In this document: piece by piece, positions 36,147-48,330 of the stretch
How positions within the stretch are numbered: position 1 is the first letter of the stretch
How the letters are laid out: the number at the start of each line of letters is the position of its first letter
NCBI GenBank assembly: GCA_008508345.1
Contig: QNGE01001280.1
Span: 63,114-127,113, forward strand
From: Paragonimus westermani
Taxonomy: Eukaryota; Platyhelminthes; Trematoda; Plagiorchiida; Troglotrematidae
DNA: 64,000 nt
Direction: 5' to 3'
Notes under the pieces: generated by a model
The model's input: the letters and a program-made list of their open reading frames with translations, nothing else
The model's database searches: none
What the model was told of the DNA's origin: nothing
Translations under genes and position numbers: made by a program

Positions 36147-38449
36147 AAAGACACTCAAGTGGACTTCTGCAGAAGAATGTTATCGCCATATTTTTCCATA
36201 CGAGTGGCAAAGACTGGACCAACCCGTTCGGCGATTGCTGAGTTTCGCAATTTGCGATTCAAAGAACCAACCGAAATTGAGTAGTGAATGATACATATTT
36301 TGTCGCAACCTTCATCTCGAATGACTAGTCTGCACTGGTCGTTGCCACAGGGGCTCACAGTGATGTTTATTACGTTTCATGTTGCTGAGACTTCAACCCA
36401 ACACTCCACTGCTGTTTGTTTCTTGTTTGCATCCAGCAGACAGAGGTTGTTTGTATGCAGATCCGAAACGGCGATTGTCTGCTTTACGAGCCAAAACCTT
36501 TAGCTGCACAATCATGCGAGCATCGCTTGTAATGGGGGAATTGGTTGAGCAATGCCTGTTGGGCCTTAAAGAAGGATGTGGCGAAATGTTTCATGGCCTC
36601 AGTTATGAGCTTCTTTTGATTAATCACAATGACGTTGCCGGTAAGATCAGATACCAAGGCAGTAAAACTGGTCTCCAAGCTCAAGTGTCCAGAAATACTG
36701 GCTCAAAAGGCAGATAGAACTCTTGCACATTACCGTACGTATGTGCTTCTATCTTGTTTTGACTTCCAGGATAACTAATTTCTGTTGTTTGATTGACCTG
36801 TCTTCTATACAACATACAGTTTTTACGTTTTTATGTTTGTCCCTCAAACGTTGCTCACTCTTTTCAAGCCGAATTAAGAAATCAGTATAGACGATCGCAT
36901 CAGCTGTTGTAAGACCAAGGCAGATTGGTGAGATCAACTGCCTGAAGAACGCCGTCTATTTATCTGATGGGTAGAAGTGGCCTTCTTAGTAGAAGAAAAC
37001 ATTCCGTCACCGAGTTAAGCGGCAACATTGGTGTAGGCAAGAGATCAACTACGTCAAAGTTGTCAAGGAGTCATATGACCTGATATGTTGGTTGTATCAC
37101 GTTTTATCACGCTCATTTACGGTTATTCATGGGTTCTGTTAGTGGATTAAAAACTACAGTTGACAGCAACCCCAACTTTCGGCTAGTTGGTCTTCAACAA
37201 GGCGGTTAACGGTCGTCTTAACCACTAGATGCATTTTACCCGGTCAGGTTGTAGTATCATTTAAATCAAGATTCCCTTCAGTTTTATCACAGACATTTTA
37301 TCTACATTTTTCCACTAGATTCGATGAACGTTTAATACACACTAAGTTAAAATGAGCGCAACAAATTGCCAACACCGTCTTATCATCAATTGAAATGTAA
37401 CAAGCTTTTGGTTTACTTCACAACACATCACGAACATACCCGACACAGGTTTTCTTGTTATGTCAGTGACAACGGACCATCAAGATTACATCCTCTTCAT
37501 CTGAGCGCCGGAATATCATCTACTTATCTGGCTAGGTCGATTGATTCATCGCTCGCTGTTCCACGATCTGATGATTACCGCCATCCGGATGAACTGTATC
37601 TGTCCGTTCACTATTGTTGAAAGTGCTGTACGAATGAAAGTCAGTTTGAAGTGTTGCATGATGAACCAACAAATCGAGCTCGAAATTCCAACATCTTATT
37701 CATTACTTCCGACTTGAAGTCTTCTTTCACTTTCTTATATGTACTGGTACTGATATTGTTTATGTAAATCATTTTGTCGTCCTCTGAGTGCACGGTCACT
37801 TTCTGTTGCGGTAGGAAATTTTCGCCACTTCATGTTGATCATCCTTTACAGAATGTTGGTGTTCTAGTTTGATCGTATGGGCGGTTAAGTCAACTGAATA
37901 ATGCGCGAGCATAATCCTACCATAGGAACTTTGTCAACAATTCAGTTAGCAGTGGAGCTCAAAAGATTTTTTGACTCTCTTGTGATAAATAAAACAAGAA
38001 AAATCAGTCAGTGATTTTGTATTGCAAAATAATGAACGTTCTGCAACCTACAGTTCAGCAATAAAGCAGGTCTAATGAATGAATTTGTTGCGAAACTGAG
38101 AGATAAGATGCATCAGATAGGTGTCAGTTGCAAATTTATCACATGTCATCAGGCCTGTTGACAAAATATGATAGCATAGGGTTCACTGTTGAATATCGCC
38201 AACTGGGAAAACAGATGTCGTTTATAAGATTATCTGCAAAACATCACACGAACACAGCAGTCAAGGTGACAGAATGCTAACCATCACAAGCTGCATAACT
38301 AAAGACTGTGGAGTGATTCCTTTCGTTTAGCAACAAAATCTCACTTGACACTAACAGAGCAATCAGTGTGTCATCTCACAAGGTATTAGACGTTGGCAAA
38401 TACGGTTGACCGTTTGCGTATGACGGCTTAATCATTCACTAACGTACAG
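36147..38449. other. no recognised gene
   Basis: The minus strand at 36150-36700 has several open segments in different frames (for example ITVSPCGNDQCRLVIRDEG) that read like decayed coding sequence, but I cannot name a family. The remainder shows nothing. Confidence 0.35.
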
Positions 38450-39660
38450 ATGTTAGAAACTCTCCAATTTATCTGTGACCACGTATTTGAAACCGTAATC
38501 GATATTGGGTTACCACCACGGAAATTGAAAGAGCTTCTGCTTCGTTACACGTTCAATGTGCAACTGCTGTTCAACGGTGTGCTACATTGGCAGACAGATG
38601 ACATAGCTCGGACCCCTCCTGGCCGATATATTCATGGAAGGCGTGAACTTACCGCGCTTCAATCCACCGCCGGCCATTTCAGTCGATAACACCGGCAGGT
38701 AGAATATATATTTATCATAGCCAGTTCTGATACTAATATGTACACATTGCTCGGCGTATTCATTGACCGTTAATCCATTTTACAACTGAGGGGAAAACTG
38801 ACAACGAGATACCTTCCTAGATGCTCGGTGATATAGACAAATAGACGAAAATATTCAACGCAGGATTCATCGCTGGAGTACATAGACAGGTAAACACACA
38901 AATTTTCATAGTTTGTGCCCCCTAAAACTGCCCTGCCTGGTTGGGAGGGCATACAAAATTTGTTCAGCGGATACGCTAGAAAATGAATTCGCCTTCATAA
39001 AGAACGTACTTCATGATAACGGCTACCCAGAACAATTTATCGCCAGGAACATAATCAGAATATCACCTAAACCCGAGGTGTATGACACAATAAAGGAGCC
39101 TGTGTTTATTCGAATGTCGTTCAAAGGTGACAGTGCCGCAGAATGGCTGACAAACAGGCTCAGCCAGACAGTCAACAGGACCCATGCTACAGCTGAAATC
39201 CGTATTCAATTCTCCACATCCCCAATTCCAGGCTTTATAACAAAGGCAGACTGACAGTTCAGACCTCATCTGTGTGTCTACTCATTCACTTGTTCTTGTG
39301 GAGCAGGTTATATCGGTCGAATGTCAAGAGAGCGTTCAAAACGTATCCGAGAACACCATTCAAGGTGGCTGGGGCACGGGAAATCCCGATCAGTCAACAA
39401 TGCTATCCTCGCTCATGTGGTTGAGAGCGAACACTGGGTGAAAACTGACCAAGCCTCCAAAGTGGTATATCGCGTACCGGGAAGCCCATCTGAAGCTGTT
39501 CGATTTAGAATACTTTGTACGGTCGAGGCTATCGAAATCAGGCTGACTGACCCGATATTGTCAACAAAAGCGGTTTATTCAGATGCTGCACCTACCATGA
39601 CCACAAATCTATCGGATCGATGGCCAGCCTGGGCGTGGCGTAACCGACCAATGAAACCAT
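38450..39660 (+). mobile_element. Penelope-like element relic (RT to C-terminus)
   Basis: LPPRKLKELLLRYTFNVQ at 38508-38561 aligns with the block just before RT motif B. Motif B itself is ruined. Then come RAYKICSADTLENE and NGYPEQFIARN (38950-39060), a GIY-YIG core across a stop (CVYSFTCSCGAGYIGRMSRE near 39272-39332), KRIREHHSRW, and the C-terminal AIEIRLTDPI. YVDD is deleted. The copy ends where SINE-A begins at 39665. It belongs to the same RIREH subfamily as the 33.5 kb element. Confidence 0.75.
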
Positions 39661-39664
39661 GACC

Positions 39665-40101
39665 TCAAGTTGACCATCGCTCACATTTGATCGCAGCGTT
39701 CGCATTCACATAGACTTTGCAGCCAGCCTCTTTCGAAAAAAGCACTAGACTCGGGTTTCGCTCACATTTGAGCTCATCAGTAGCGCATATCCTTACCACG
39801 GCCGCGATTTGAACTCCGGCCACTCTATGACGATCAGGCAACCGTGTTGACCACTGCGCCATTGACCTCACATTAGGCACGACCGAATTATCAAATGTGA
39901 ACGCTCAACCACTCCTGCTTGTGAGCAATGATCAGGTTGCCCGATCGTCTCGAGAGGAGAAACAGTCACTGTCCTGTTAACTCCAATCGATAGCCCCGCG
40001 ATTAGGACTTGCGGGACAGGTCGAGATCACTGATCTCATTAGACCTGCAAGGCGATATTTTATATTACTGATGAGTAGTCGAGGATTTGGCTTATTTTCA
40101 A
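39665..40101 (-). repeat. SINE-A copy, nearly full
   Basis: All blocks are present on the minus strand: tail-derived 5' repeat (GAGGATTTGG near 40081), leader, A-box TGGCGCAGTGG, B-box-like GAGTTCAAATCGC, ribozyme and 3' region ending CTTG at 39665. It abuts the end of a PLE on the left and an inverted SINE-A piece on the right. Confidence 0.85.
39742..39786 (-). ncRNA. hammerhead ribozyme, type I
   Basis: The minus strand reads GCGCTA, CTGATGA, hairpin GCTCAAATGTGAGC (four pairs), GAAA, CCCGAGTC and TAGTGC. The catalytic core is canonical. Stem I pairs over six positions with one G-U. Stem III is only about two pairs, the weakest element. Confidence 0.75.
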
Positions 40102-40273
40102 GGCAAAGATACGCACTACTGATGAGCTCTAATGAGAGCGAAACTCAAGTCTAGTGGTTCTTTTCGAAAGACACCGGCTGGCTGGAAAGTCTATCTGAAT
40201 GCGAACGCTGCGATCAGATGTGAGTGATATTCAGCTTGAAAATAAACCAAATCCTCGACTACTCATCAGTAAT
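40102..40273 (+). repeat. SINE-A 3' half, inverted to its neighbour
   Basis: It starts shortly before the ribozyme (AAAGATACGCACTA) and runs through GGCTGGCTGG, GTGAGTGATATTCAGCTTG and CTCGACTACTCATCAGTAAT. Together with 39665-40101 it forms the same minus-then-plus arrangement seen at 17.7 and 27.7 kb. Confidence 0.85.
40113..40157 (+). ncRNA. hammerhead ribozyme, type I, all core elements intact
   Basis: Stem I 5' strand GCACTA (40113-40118), CTGATGA (40119-40125), stem II GCTCT-AATG-AGAGC (40126-40139, five perfect pairs), GAAA (40140-40143), stem III of three pairs with a CA loop, cleavage C at 40151, and stem I 3' strand TAGTG (40152-40156). Every conserved core base is present. It is the best-formed copy in the window. 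Confidence 0.85.
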
Positions 40274-40489
40274 CGAAACCATGAGCAACTGGCTGACCAG
40301 TGTCCTAATATCTCTTTTGTAAGTCTGATCGATAATTTGAGCTAACTCTACTAACTTCTTATATGTTTGTGCCGGCCTGAAGATGAGTGATCAAAAGCAT
40401 GCTCACCTAGATCTCTTTATTCTTATTATCTTAGTGAGCATATTTGAACTGTGTGACAGTTTAGTCGAACGTAATTTCAAGTAAGCGGT

Positions 40490-40665
40490 GCGGTGACCAA
40501 TGTAGTAGGCAGGATTTCAACTCTAGGCCGTGACAAGGATATGCTCTGCTGACCAGTACTGACAAAAATGTCACCCGTCTAGTGATTTTTGACAGATACT
40601 CACTGTAACGTCTGTATGAATGTGAAAACAATGGTCTCCTTGGGTGACGTTCACGTCTAACCTTA
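40490..40665 (+). repeat. SINE-A copy, decayed
   Basis: GGTGCGGTGACCAATG (A-box region), GATTTCAACTC (B-box region), GTGACAAGGATATGCTC and GTCTAGTG follow in SINE-A order. The ribozyme core is destroyed. Confidence 0.55.
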
Positions 40666-42719
40666 AAAAATATGCAATCCGGGTCACTTTAAACTAGAGC
40701 TAGGAATTATACCCGAAGCCCTTACTTACTCCTTGCCAGCCAATTGGATGTTGCCTAGATGTAAAAAGTGGCAAAACTGGTAAATTCAGTGAGCCGATGG
40801 TCCACTGGAAAATAAACCGTACATTTTGGCATTCGCTAGGAATATAGGGTGTGTGAAGAAAACTGGTGGGAAACATCGCATAAAGCGGCTTGTAAACTAC
40901 AGATTCATCGTGCTGTCATGTTATCAGAACTGTGTCCGTTAAGGAAAGTACTTAAGGACTGTCGATTGGAAAAGGCGGAGCAATAGGCTAGGAGCGTTGT
41001 TTGGTATCGTCTTTGATTCTACATTTATTTCTACGATTTTTAAGTGAATTTATGCATCAACAGATGCAGTGACCTCTAAATAGGTGTACTTTTATTTGCG
41101 ATAAAAAGGGGGAAAGTTGGCAACACCATCGGGTAAGTTTTTGAACAGAAAGTCGCAGGTTGTTGTGCCCATATGGGTCACCTATATCTAGTTAGTCTAG
41201 TAATAATTTTAGTCATGCTCCTTTCTTGATTTGGCCCAGAAACTAAGCGACAATATTCCGATGTTTTTGGTAACATGTAAAGTAAGACGTCAAAAAGCTA
41301 TTAAATCGAATTTTTAATGACAAATGTTGGGAAAACATCTAACATGGGTAAAATTTGCACGGTAAAATTCGTATGGTAGTCCCACCGTGATTACCATATA
41401 TTTTGTAGATATATATTTTAGTCATTCCTAAACTACAGACGAGACCTATACTTTGCGTGTGAGACGCTATTGTGGATAGTGTACTATGTGCATAAAACAG
41501 ATGATTTTTACAATATTTTTATATGAACAGTTGCACAATCTCTGTTGTCAAGTGACTTCGTCCGTTTCGATATAGTTTTGAAAAACTGCTGTTCTGTCTA
41601 TAGGAACGGAGCTCCAGAGATGATGAGAAGTCTTTTGTAAGGTTTTGTTTGTCGATGAAAAATCGATTCTCGAAATTGCGAGTAATCAGTGCATTGTTCG
41701 GACAGTAAATTTGACAACAAAAGGAGTATGAGCAGTAGTTCATTGCTTTTTTGATGAAGCCGTCAACAAAGTAACCGGTACAAGCGGCTGAGTAGCGAAC
41801 TCGAGATTTTCCAACAATTGATTGAGAACATAAAATCACGTCGTCCGCGGTAGATTTACCGTTCGGAAGTACGTTGGCTTTTACTAGGAAAATCTGCATT
41901 GTGAGTTTACAAATGTCCAAAAATTATTGATTTGGAACAGCGTTTTAATACTGTTAGTTGATGTGTAAAAGAAACACAGCCAAGTGGTCTTGCCGATGCA
42001 ACGTAATAAAAAAATAATTGTCCACACTGTTGAAGATGTTTTTCCTTTGAAAAAAAATCCGAAACTTTGGAGCACAAAATTCAAGAGTGTAGACTTTTGT
42101 ATTTTCAACAGTGAACAGAATTTAAAACAACTTCCTTTAAAGACTCGACAAAATATTCAGATGGCCAAAATCGTATGACGTTGCCCAGATGAAAATAATG
42201 TACAATCTGAGAACGTTTGCTAAGGGAACGTAAGCACAGTTAAAGACATTGAAGGAGATTAGAACTAGCCTCACCACCAATTCTTCACAGACGCATCCGA
42301 TTGAACTACCACGGTAACTGAAGCATCAACACGAACTGTGTTTGAACACAGAAAGAGACTTTCAACGTTTCAACAAATTACAAAAAGCGACTCATTCTGG
42401 TGTGCAACAGATCACTGGATAGATTGGTGACGCCCATATTGTGGATTTTTCTCGAGTAAGCTACTAGTTTTTCATGGGGATGGGTTCCAGTCTATTGTTA
42501 AGGTCGGTACCATCAGATCAACCACTTGCAATCGTAACCACTTTAAAAAACTTTCACTGACCCCAATACCCAAATGTCGATTAGTCCACTCTATGTAGCA
42601 TTTGCTGCAACAACGTGAAAAATTGCAATTCACGTGCGTTGTGGCTTCAGCAGTTTGAACACTCCGCGATCAGGACTTCTCACTTAGGTTGAAGCTAGTC
42701 TTCATTAAAATATCTGAGC
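40666..42719. other. no recognised gene; one 133-codon frame
   Basis: A minus-strand frame at 41519-41920 (133 codons) overlaps or abuts other frames on both strands up to 42178. No motif is recognised, and the AT-rich composition makes a chance frame likely. Confidence 0.3.
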
Positions 42720-44050
42720 ATGGAACAGCTCATTCCCTGCATAAGGTTGAACAAAACCGTTAGAACAGGAAAACCGGTATTTGTATTGACTCTTCAGTGT
42801 CAAACTTACAATAACATGAACCGGCTTTGTTATATCGAACAGCTAGTGGGTTGTTGGGATGAATATTTGATCGGCGGGTTGGTAAAGGTTACTGAGTCCA
42901 TGGCAGGTTCAAGCTCACGAACAACTGTTTCTGAGTACAGTCAGTCGACTGATTGCGACAGTCTCAGCAAGCCGCAAGAATTTTGGACTGGGATGATGTG
43001 ATAAGATTTTGAATGTGCAGGTCGGGTCGTGTATTGGGACTATGGTCATTGGTTGCCTGCGTGTTTCAACGATATTGTCGTTCTTCGGTAATACGGAGTT
43101 CTGCACACATTCAGGCAAATGTTTCTTCATTCTGGAGATCAAACACCTCTCGGTTCTGCCTATGTAACTTTGTTTGTAGTTACATGTAAATTGGTAGATA
43201 CAATGTGACATGACGCCGACAGGTTGATCTCCTTTGATGGAAGGAACAGGCAGTTTCTGAGTTCGATCTAATGCACAAATTCGGCTGCAAAAAATATTCG
43301 TTCAATCGAATTCACTAATCTTTGTGTTGTCTCATGTATATCGTAAAAGCAATTATATATGAACCTTATCCTTTTTCACAGTGAACGCCTGTTGGGATGG
43401 CGGTTTCGGTCTACTACATTTTTATGTGAAACGTTTTACATAGCCATTCGATTGGGGTACGGACGTGATCAAGTCTAGTTCCCCAACCAGGCTGTCCTGT
43501 GTGCAGATTAGTCTTTGGTGTGTGACTAGTGTGTCCATTAGTGCGCGTTTGTGATGGACCGGTGTGAAACAACTGAAGTTCAGGCATTGACCGGACCATG
43601 TGGATTTTCTATAGAGAGCTCTTCTAATAGACACATCTTCCCGATGAATTATGCGTATGTCTAGAAACGTCAGACAATTATCGGTCTCAAACCCACATGT
43701 TACTTTCAGGTTGGAATGACAACTACTTAAGGGCTGCACTAGGTTATCTATTGCCTGTTTGGACAGACTGAATACCAGTGCAGCATCGACGTAGCGTTTT
43801 TAGCATGACCCACTCGCTATGTCTGTGGCTAACTTTTGCTCAATCCTTAAGATGAAAAAGTCTGCTAAGATGGGCCATAGTGGAATTCCCATGGCTACCC
43901 CCATCTGCGATTCTGCAAAGAATGCACTGGTGACTTCTGCTGGCAGGCTGGTCGGCCCACAAGAGGCTGTGCAGTGGTTTGGACAAAGATCGAAGCCCTC
44001 CGTATCCGTCTCCACTCTACGGGGATTGTTGGGAAAAACACTGCTTGACC
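42720..44050 (-). mobile_element. Penelope-like element relic (RT motif B to 3' tail)
   Basis: Down the minus strand: GVAMGIPLWPILADFF (RT motif B, 43850-43910), then a stop and KRYVDAALVF in place of YVDD, CLTFLDIRIIHRED, QSNGYVKRF, KLPVPSIKGDQP, the GIY-YIG core CIYQFTCNYKQSYIGRTER (43150-43205), MKKHLPECVQ, and the tail LNLPWT near 42895. The second YVDD aspartate is lost. The 3' tail resembles that at 53150-53330, defining a subfamily distinct from the 33.5 kb element. Confidence 0.8.
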
Positions 44051-44419
44051 TGAGCGACGCGTCCGAATGGAAGATGTTGATACAGCAGTTTATCGAAGGT
44101 CTTCTGACGGCTGTTCACACTATATACCTCAGCAGATGGAGTGGTGATGGATCCACAAAAGTAACGTGAGAGGTGTAAGCTGTGCTCGTAGGTGTGATTA
44201 ATGACTTTGTCAAGAGGACACCGGAGGAAATGCAATGAGCAATGAAGCAACTAACACCGGAAGTCACTGCGTTGTGTACATCCTGGAAGAAGGATAACCA
44301 AGAAGCTTGGTCAGTTGTAGCAGAATATACGGGGAGAGAGTGCGCGCCTTTACCAATCGTTCAAGTGGTCCTGTATGAATCGTTCCACGAATATTCCTTC
44401 GATGATAAGGGCTGTACAT

Positions 44420-45535
44420 AAATCTGTTAAGGTTGCCGGGAAGGTCGATCAGTGCTCGATCGCTGTGAAGACGGCTATTTCGTTGATTGTTCGTAGAGGG
44501 AAGCTAAACGTAGAAATGGCACCAGTAGTTTCCAGAACAGATTGGCTGCATATTCACCTGATTGACGGTATGAGAGAGTGCAAATTCGATGTTACAAACT
44601 AAATCGTGAAGAAATGCTTTGGTTTACTTACCGAAACCTGACAACTAATCACTGAGGCCCAATTCCCCGCTGCATGGGATGGCATGTTTGGGCTGATCTC
44701 TGACATTTGGGGAATGGTAACAGAATGGCATCAACTGAATACACACCGCCAGGATGTAGTACCTATTCTCCAATTTAAGGTTGGGAAATACGCCGTTATC
44801 CACGAAGAACGAGTATTTGTATGGCTTCTGCAACTACATTGCAAATGCAATACAGACGACCTGAGGATTCCGGCTTCACAGATGTCGCAATCTATCAGTT
44901 CTTCTCAAGGAAGAATCAGAAATGTAAATATCAGAAATATTAGGTAGCGGCGTCAACAAAAAAGCGAACATCCTGTTCTTCTCTGTTCTTCTTTTGAGGA
45001 AAGAATCCCATGGGAAATACCCATTTTGCCTAGATTTTAGGGGACTGAATGAGACAACGCAGATCACAGATATATAAGTACCGTCCGTCACTGATATTGT
45101 CGGTAGGCTGCAAAAGGCAAATTTGTTTATGGTCCTTGATGCACGCTCCAGATGCTGGCAGATGTCACTCCTAGCTTCGGATCGTGAGAAAGTTGTGTTT
45201 ATGGTGGATAAAAAGCAGTACCATTTCAAGCGCATGTCATTTGGTTTATCCGAGGCACCGTTCACATTCCGACATTTGATGATACATTTGGTAAAACGAC
45301 TGGATGATGTATAGGTATGGAAAGGTTGTACTGTGATATATCGCAACACAGAATCGGAACCTGCAACACACTTTGATGATATCTTAAAACCAATCCAGAT
45401 CTATGGGCCCTGCATCAGTTTTGACAATTCGGAACTCGAACAGCTAGCAGTGGAGTTACATAGACACAAGCCTGGTCATGGTGAAATCAGGTCAATGTCA
45501 AAGAAAATGTGAACAGCAAATCAAACCTAAGTGAG
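44420..45535 (+). mobile_element. Ty3/gypsy LTR-retrotransposon relic (protease end to RT)
   Basis: The RT part is clear: FCLDFRGLNETTQ, then a stop, VGRLQKANLFMVLDARSRCW (motif A aspartate present), QYHFKRMSFGLSEAPFTF (motif B), and RLDDV followed by a stop at the place of YLDD. Upstream, HQLNTHRQDVVPILQ (about 44730-44775) resembles the pre-RT HxIDTGD-PIRQ block. APVVSRTDWLHIHLIDGM (about 44522-44575) resembles the end of an aspartic protease. No LTRs, integrase or RNase H were recognised. Stops in frame show that it is dead. Confidence 0.7.
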
Positions 45536-45654
45536 AGGACCTGGTCAAGGAATTGTAGGCTGAACTGAATAGCACGAACGGACCGGTTGAACAGTATTTA
45601 CACTAGACTGCGGTTGAGCACACAGGAATGCTTGTACAGTCATGCCCACCATGA

Positions 45655-45790
45655 GGGTATTGGCATTGTGGTTAACACGCTAGTCTAACAAACCGAGCAG
45701 CCGAAGTGCACATTCCAGTCCGGACGAGAATACGAAGGCTATGATGAATAGGGGCAGTGTTCATTTCGAAAGAATCGACATGTACGAAAG
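45655..45790 (+). repeat. possible tRNA-like SINE fragment
   Basis: GTATTGGCATTGTGGTTAAC (A-box-like) and ACATTCCAGTCCGG (B-box-like) are about 40 bp apart, followed by a TTCATTTCGAAAGA block like SINE-A. The ribozyme is not recognisable. Confidence 0.35.
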
Positions 45791-46599
45791 ATATACCGCA
45801 TCTTCACCTTAACGAATTTTGATCAGCACGTAAATTTACCGACCTAATATCTCACAGCAATTCTGTCGTCAATGGCGAGAAAACCACCGTTGCCGTGGCA
45901 GCTAATGAGAACAAATCAGTGGCTGATTTCTTCGATAGTTATATAGTGGGGCTGGCCGACTGAAGTGGTTTTTCTTATCCCATCGTAGGGTTTAAACAGC
46001 GACATGCAGAGAAAGCCAAAACCTGAATGTCTTTCATGCAAAGTATAGAGGATCGAATAATTTTGATAGGTTACTTCAAAACAGAGACAACAAACCACTC
46101 ACAGACGTGACATCACGAGTCACATGGAGCGGAACTTTATCTCTGTTATCACTAGAAACTCGGCAGATTTCGGCGCGGAATTTGTTTCAACAACTGACGA
46201 TCAGTTGACGTTTGTATCACCAGGTGCTGGAGCACATTAACTTCGACGCATCCACTTTTTACCATAGAGTCGCCTTTTGCGAAGGAACCTGTGAGAAGGT
46301 TTACCGTATTGTGAATGGTTTGCAATTACGATTACATATATGTATATCACACTGCTGTTGAAGAGAGAATACTTTTGTGATCTTATTAAAAACGATAATA
46401 AATTGGTCGAATTGCCAAAAGTTTACTTGAACGAATAGCTTTTAAGGCTCATTCTTAATATGCGGTGACATCTATAAACACTAGCAACGGGATCTTCATT
46501 AGGATCATTGATGATAGGTAGATCGGTGCAAGCGAACGAAACTCAAACATGAATGCCACTGTAGACCGTCAGGCTGACGGTGATTATCAGGTCGTCCAT
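45791..46599. other. no recognised gene
   Basis: Short frames only, without family signature. Confidence 0.4.
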
Positions 46600-46715
46600 C
46601 CACCTTTTTCTATAGAATTCCATCGGTTAGATCAAAACTCGTTCGCCAGCTAACATTGGCCACTGCCGAGGCCATTGCAGTCCGGCTACGTACTCCAACC
46701 TCGTGTGAGTAGAAC
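46600..46715 (+). mobile_element. Penelope-like element fragment (C-terminus)
   Basis: The plus strand reads LVRQLTLATAEAIAVRLRTP (about 46632-46691), matching LIKERLLAAAEAIAIRLLSP of the 33.5 kb element. No GIY-YIG or RT is recognisable upstream, so only a short piece survives. Confidence 0.55.
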
Positions 46716-47939
46716 GAGTCCGTTTAATTGCTCCATCTATTCTGACAACTGGTTAACTTACCCGACCGATTTGTATGTAGGTAGCACTCAATCGGCCTTC
46801 ACACACATGAAAATGTGACTTATGACCCATACCAAGTTTAGCATATGATTGTTTATATATTGATGTTTTACGACTGTAACAACCTAGGGAGATTTTTTCA
46901 AACACAAGTTCATTACACTCTGTAGTCTGAATCTCAGTTCACTCGTTCTTAGTCCATTCCCATTACTCTCGACTGGGTGCAACTGCCAGTCATTTTGAGC
47001 TGAATCTTAATAAGGCCTTCTTTTGTGAACTGGCCACAATTCCGGCGTCGCTCGGTATTTTACATATATTACACCGTGTTTCAATTCGTCAACTTTGCAG
47101 ATAGCATTATGAGTTAGATTACCCAAACTAGAAAGGGTTGTCAGTCAGATGATCAGAGGGAACAGTCAGTTACCTGACAAGTCTAAACAACTGTAGAAGT
47201 CCAGAAGCCGAATTCTACAGTTAATAATCAGTCACTAACGGTCTGTTCGTTACTGATTCCTGACTACCAGCTCGAGGGATAAATCGAAAATTCTACGACC
47301 TGTGTGGACAGAATAAAATAGGTTCAACTCTCGAGCATGTATGCTGTCAACAAGCAACAGTTTTTCGTTCATTTTCTTTACAATAGGAAATATTGTGTTA
47401 TTGAGAAGGGAAAAAACGTATCTTCCAAACCTTGTTGAGCTCCTGCATTAATCTCTACAATTCCTGACGTTTATTAAACGCATGATTGTGAAAGAGGCAC
47501 TAATATATCCATGTTTGGTCCAACACATTGTTTGCAAAATACTACGGACTGAGTACTTTAAAGTTTCAGATCGGTAGCTACTACTGTTTAGATGAGGATG
47601 CTGAAAGTTGATTCGTGCAAGTTCTGAAATACATAAATGTCACAAAATGAATATCAAAAATGTCACAGTGTGTGCTTGCTTGTACTGTCTAAGGCACTTT
47701 TAACGTGCAGTCACTGACAGATATGCCACAGCATATTACTTATAAAACGCAGACCTTGAAACTGGAAGCGGATTAGCATACCGCAAGGGAAGTTAAGCAG
47801 GCGTGCGTAACTTTGATCCAGTTTTCATTATACTTTCATATACTGTGCGACACCATATATATTTAGTACTATCATACACATGCACAAGTGATGATTGTCA
47901 GAGGATTTTATTTGAGATAATTTAAATACCACTCACAAG
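46716..47939. other. no recognised gene
   Basis: No coding similarity and no shared repeat was noticed. Confidence 0.4.
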
Positions 47940-48330
47940 TGACCACAACTGCACGCTCCAACAGAATTTCCAGTCAGACACTTACAAAACAAAATATTAG
48001 ACTAGAGTTTCACTTTAGTTAGAGCCTGTCAATAGTGCGCATCCTTACCACGGCCGGGATTTGAACTTCGGCCACGTTTTCATGAGGCAACCGTGTTGAC
48101 CAGTGCGCCACCAATCTCACATTAGGCACTACTGAATCCTCATATGTGAACTTTTAACCACTTTCGCTTGTGAGCAATGCTTTACTTGCCAGACCGCCCT
48201 GAAAGGAGACATAATAACTGCCCTGTTAACTCCAATCGATGAACCCTCGACTAGGACTTCTACCCAAGTTGAAATGACAGCAATCATTAATTTTTGGAGC
48301 AATGTTTTGATTACTGATGAACATTAGGGA
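47940..48330 (-). repeat. SINE-A copy, 5' member-side of a head-to-tail dimer
   Basis: The minus-strand copy has a recognisable A-box (TGGCGCACTGG), B-box region (GTTCAAATCCC) and a dead ribozyme (TTGACAG in place of CTGATGA, near 48020-48040). Its 5' end (TTACTGATGAACATTAGGG at 48311-48329) is at the same time the 3' tail of the next copy. Confidence 0.75.

Noticed and set aside
36150..36700. degraded host exon on the minus strand
   Set aside because: Peptide-like stretches appear in three different frames, but none matches a family I can name. It could equally be chance.
41519..41920. 133-codon minus-strand gene
   Set aside because: No recognisable motif, no start context or splice evidence, AT-rich surroundings with other open frames on both strands.
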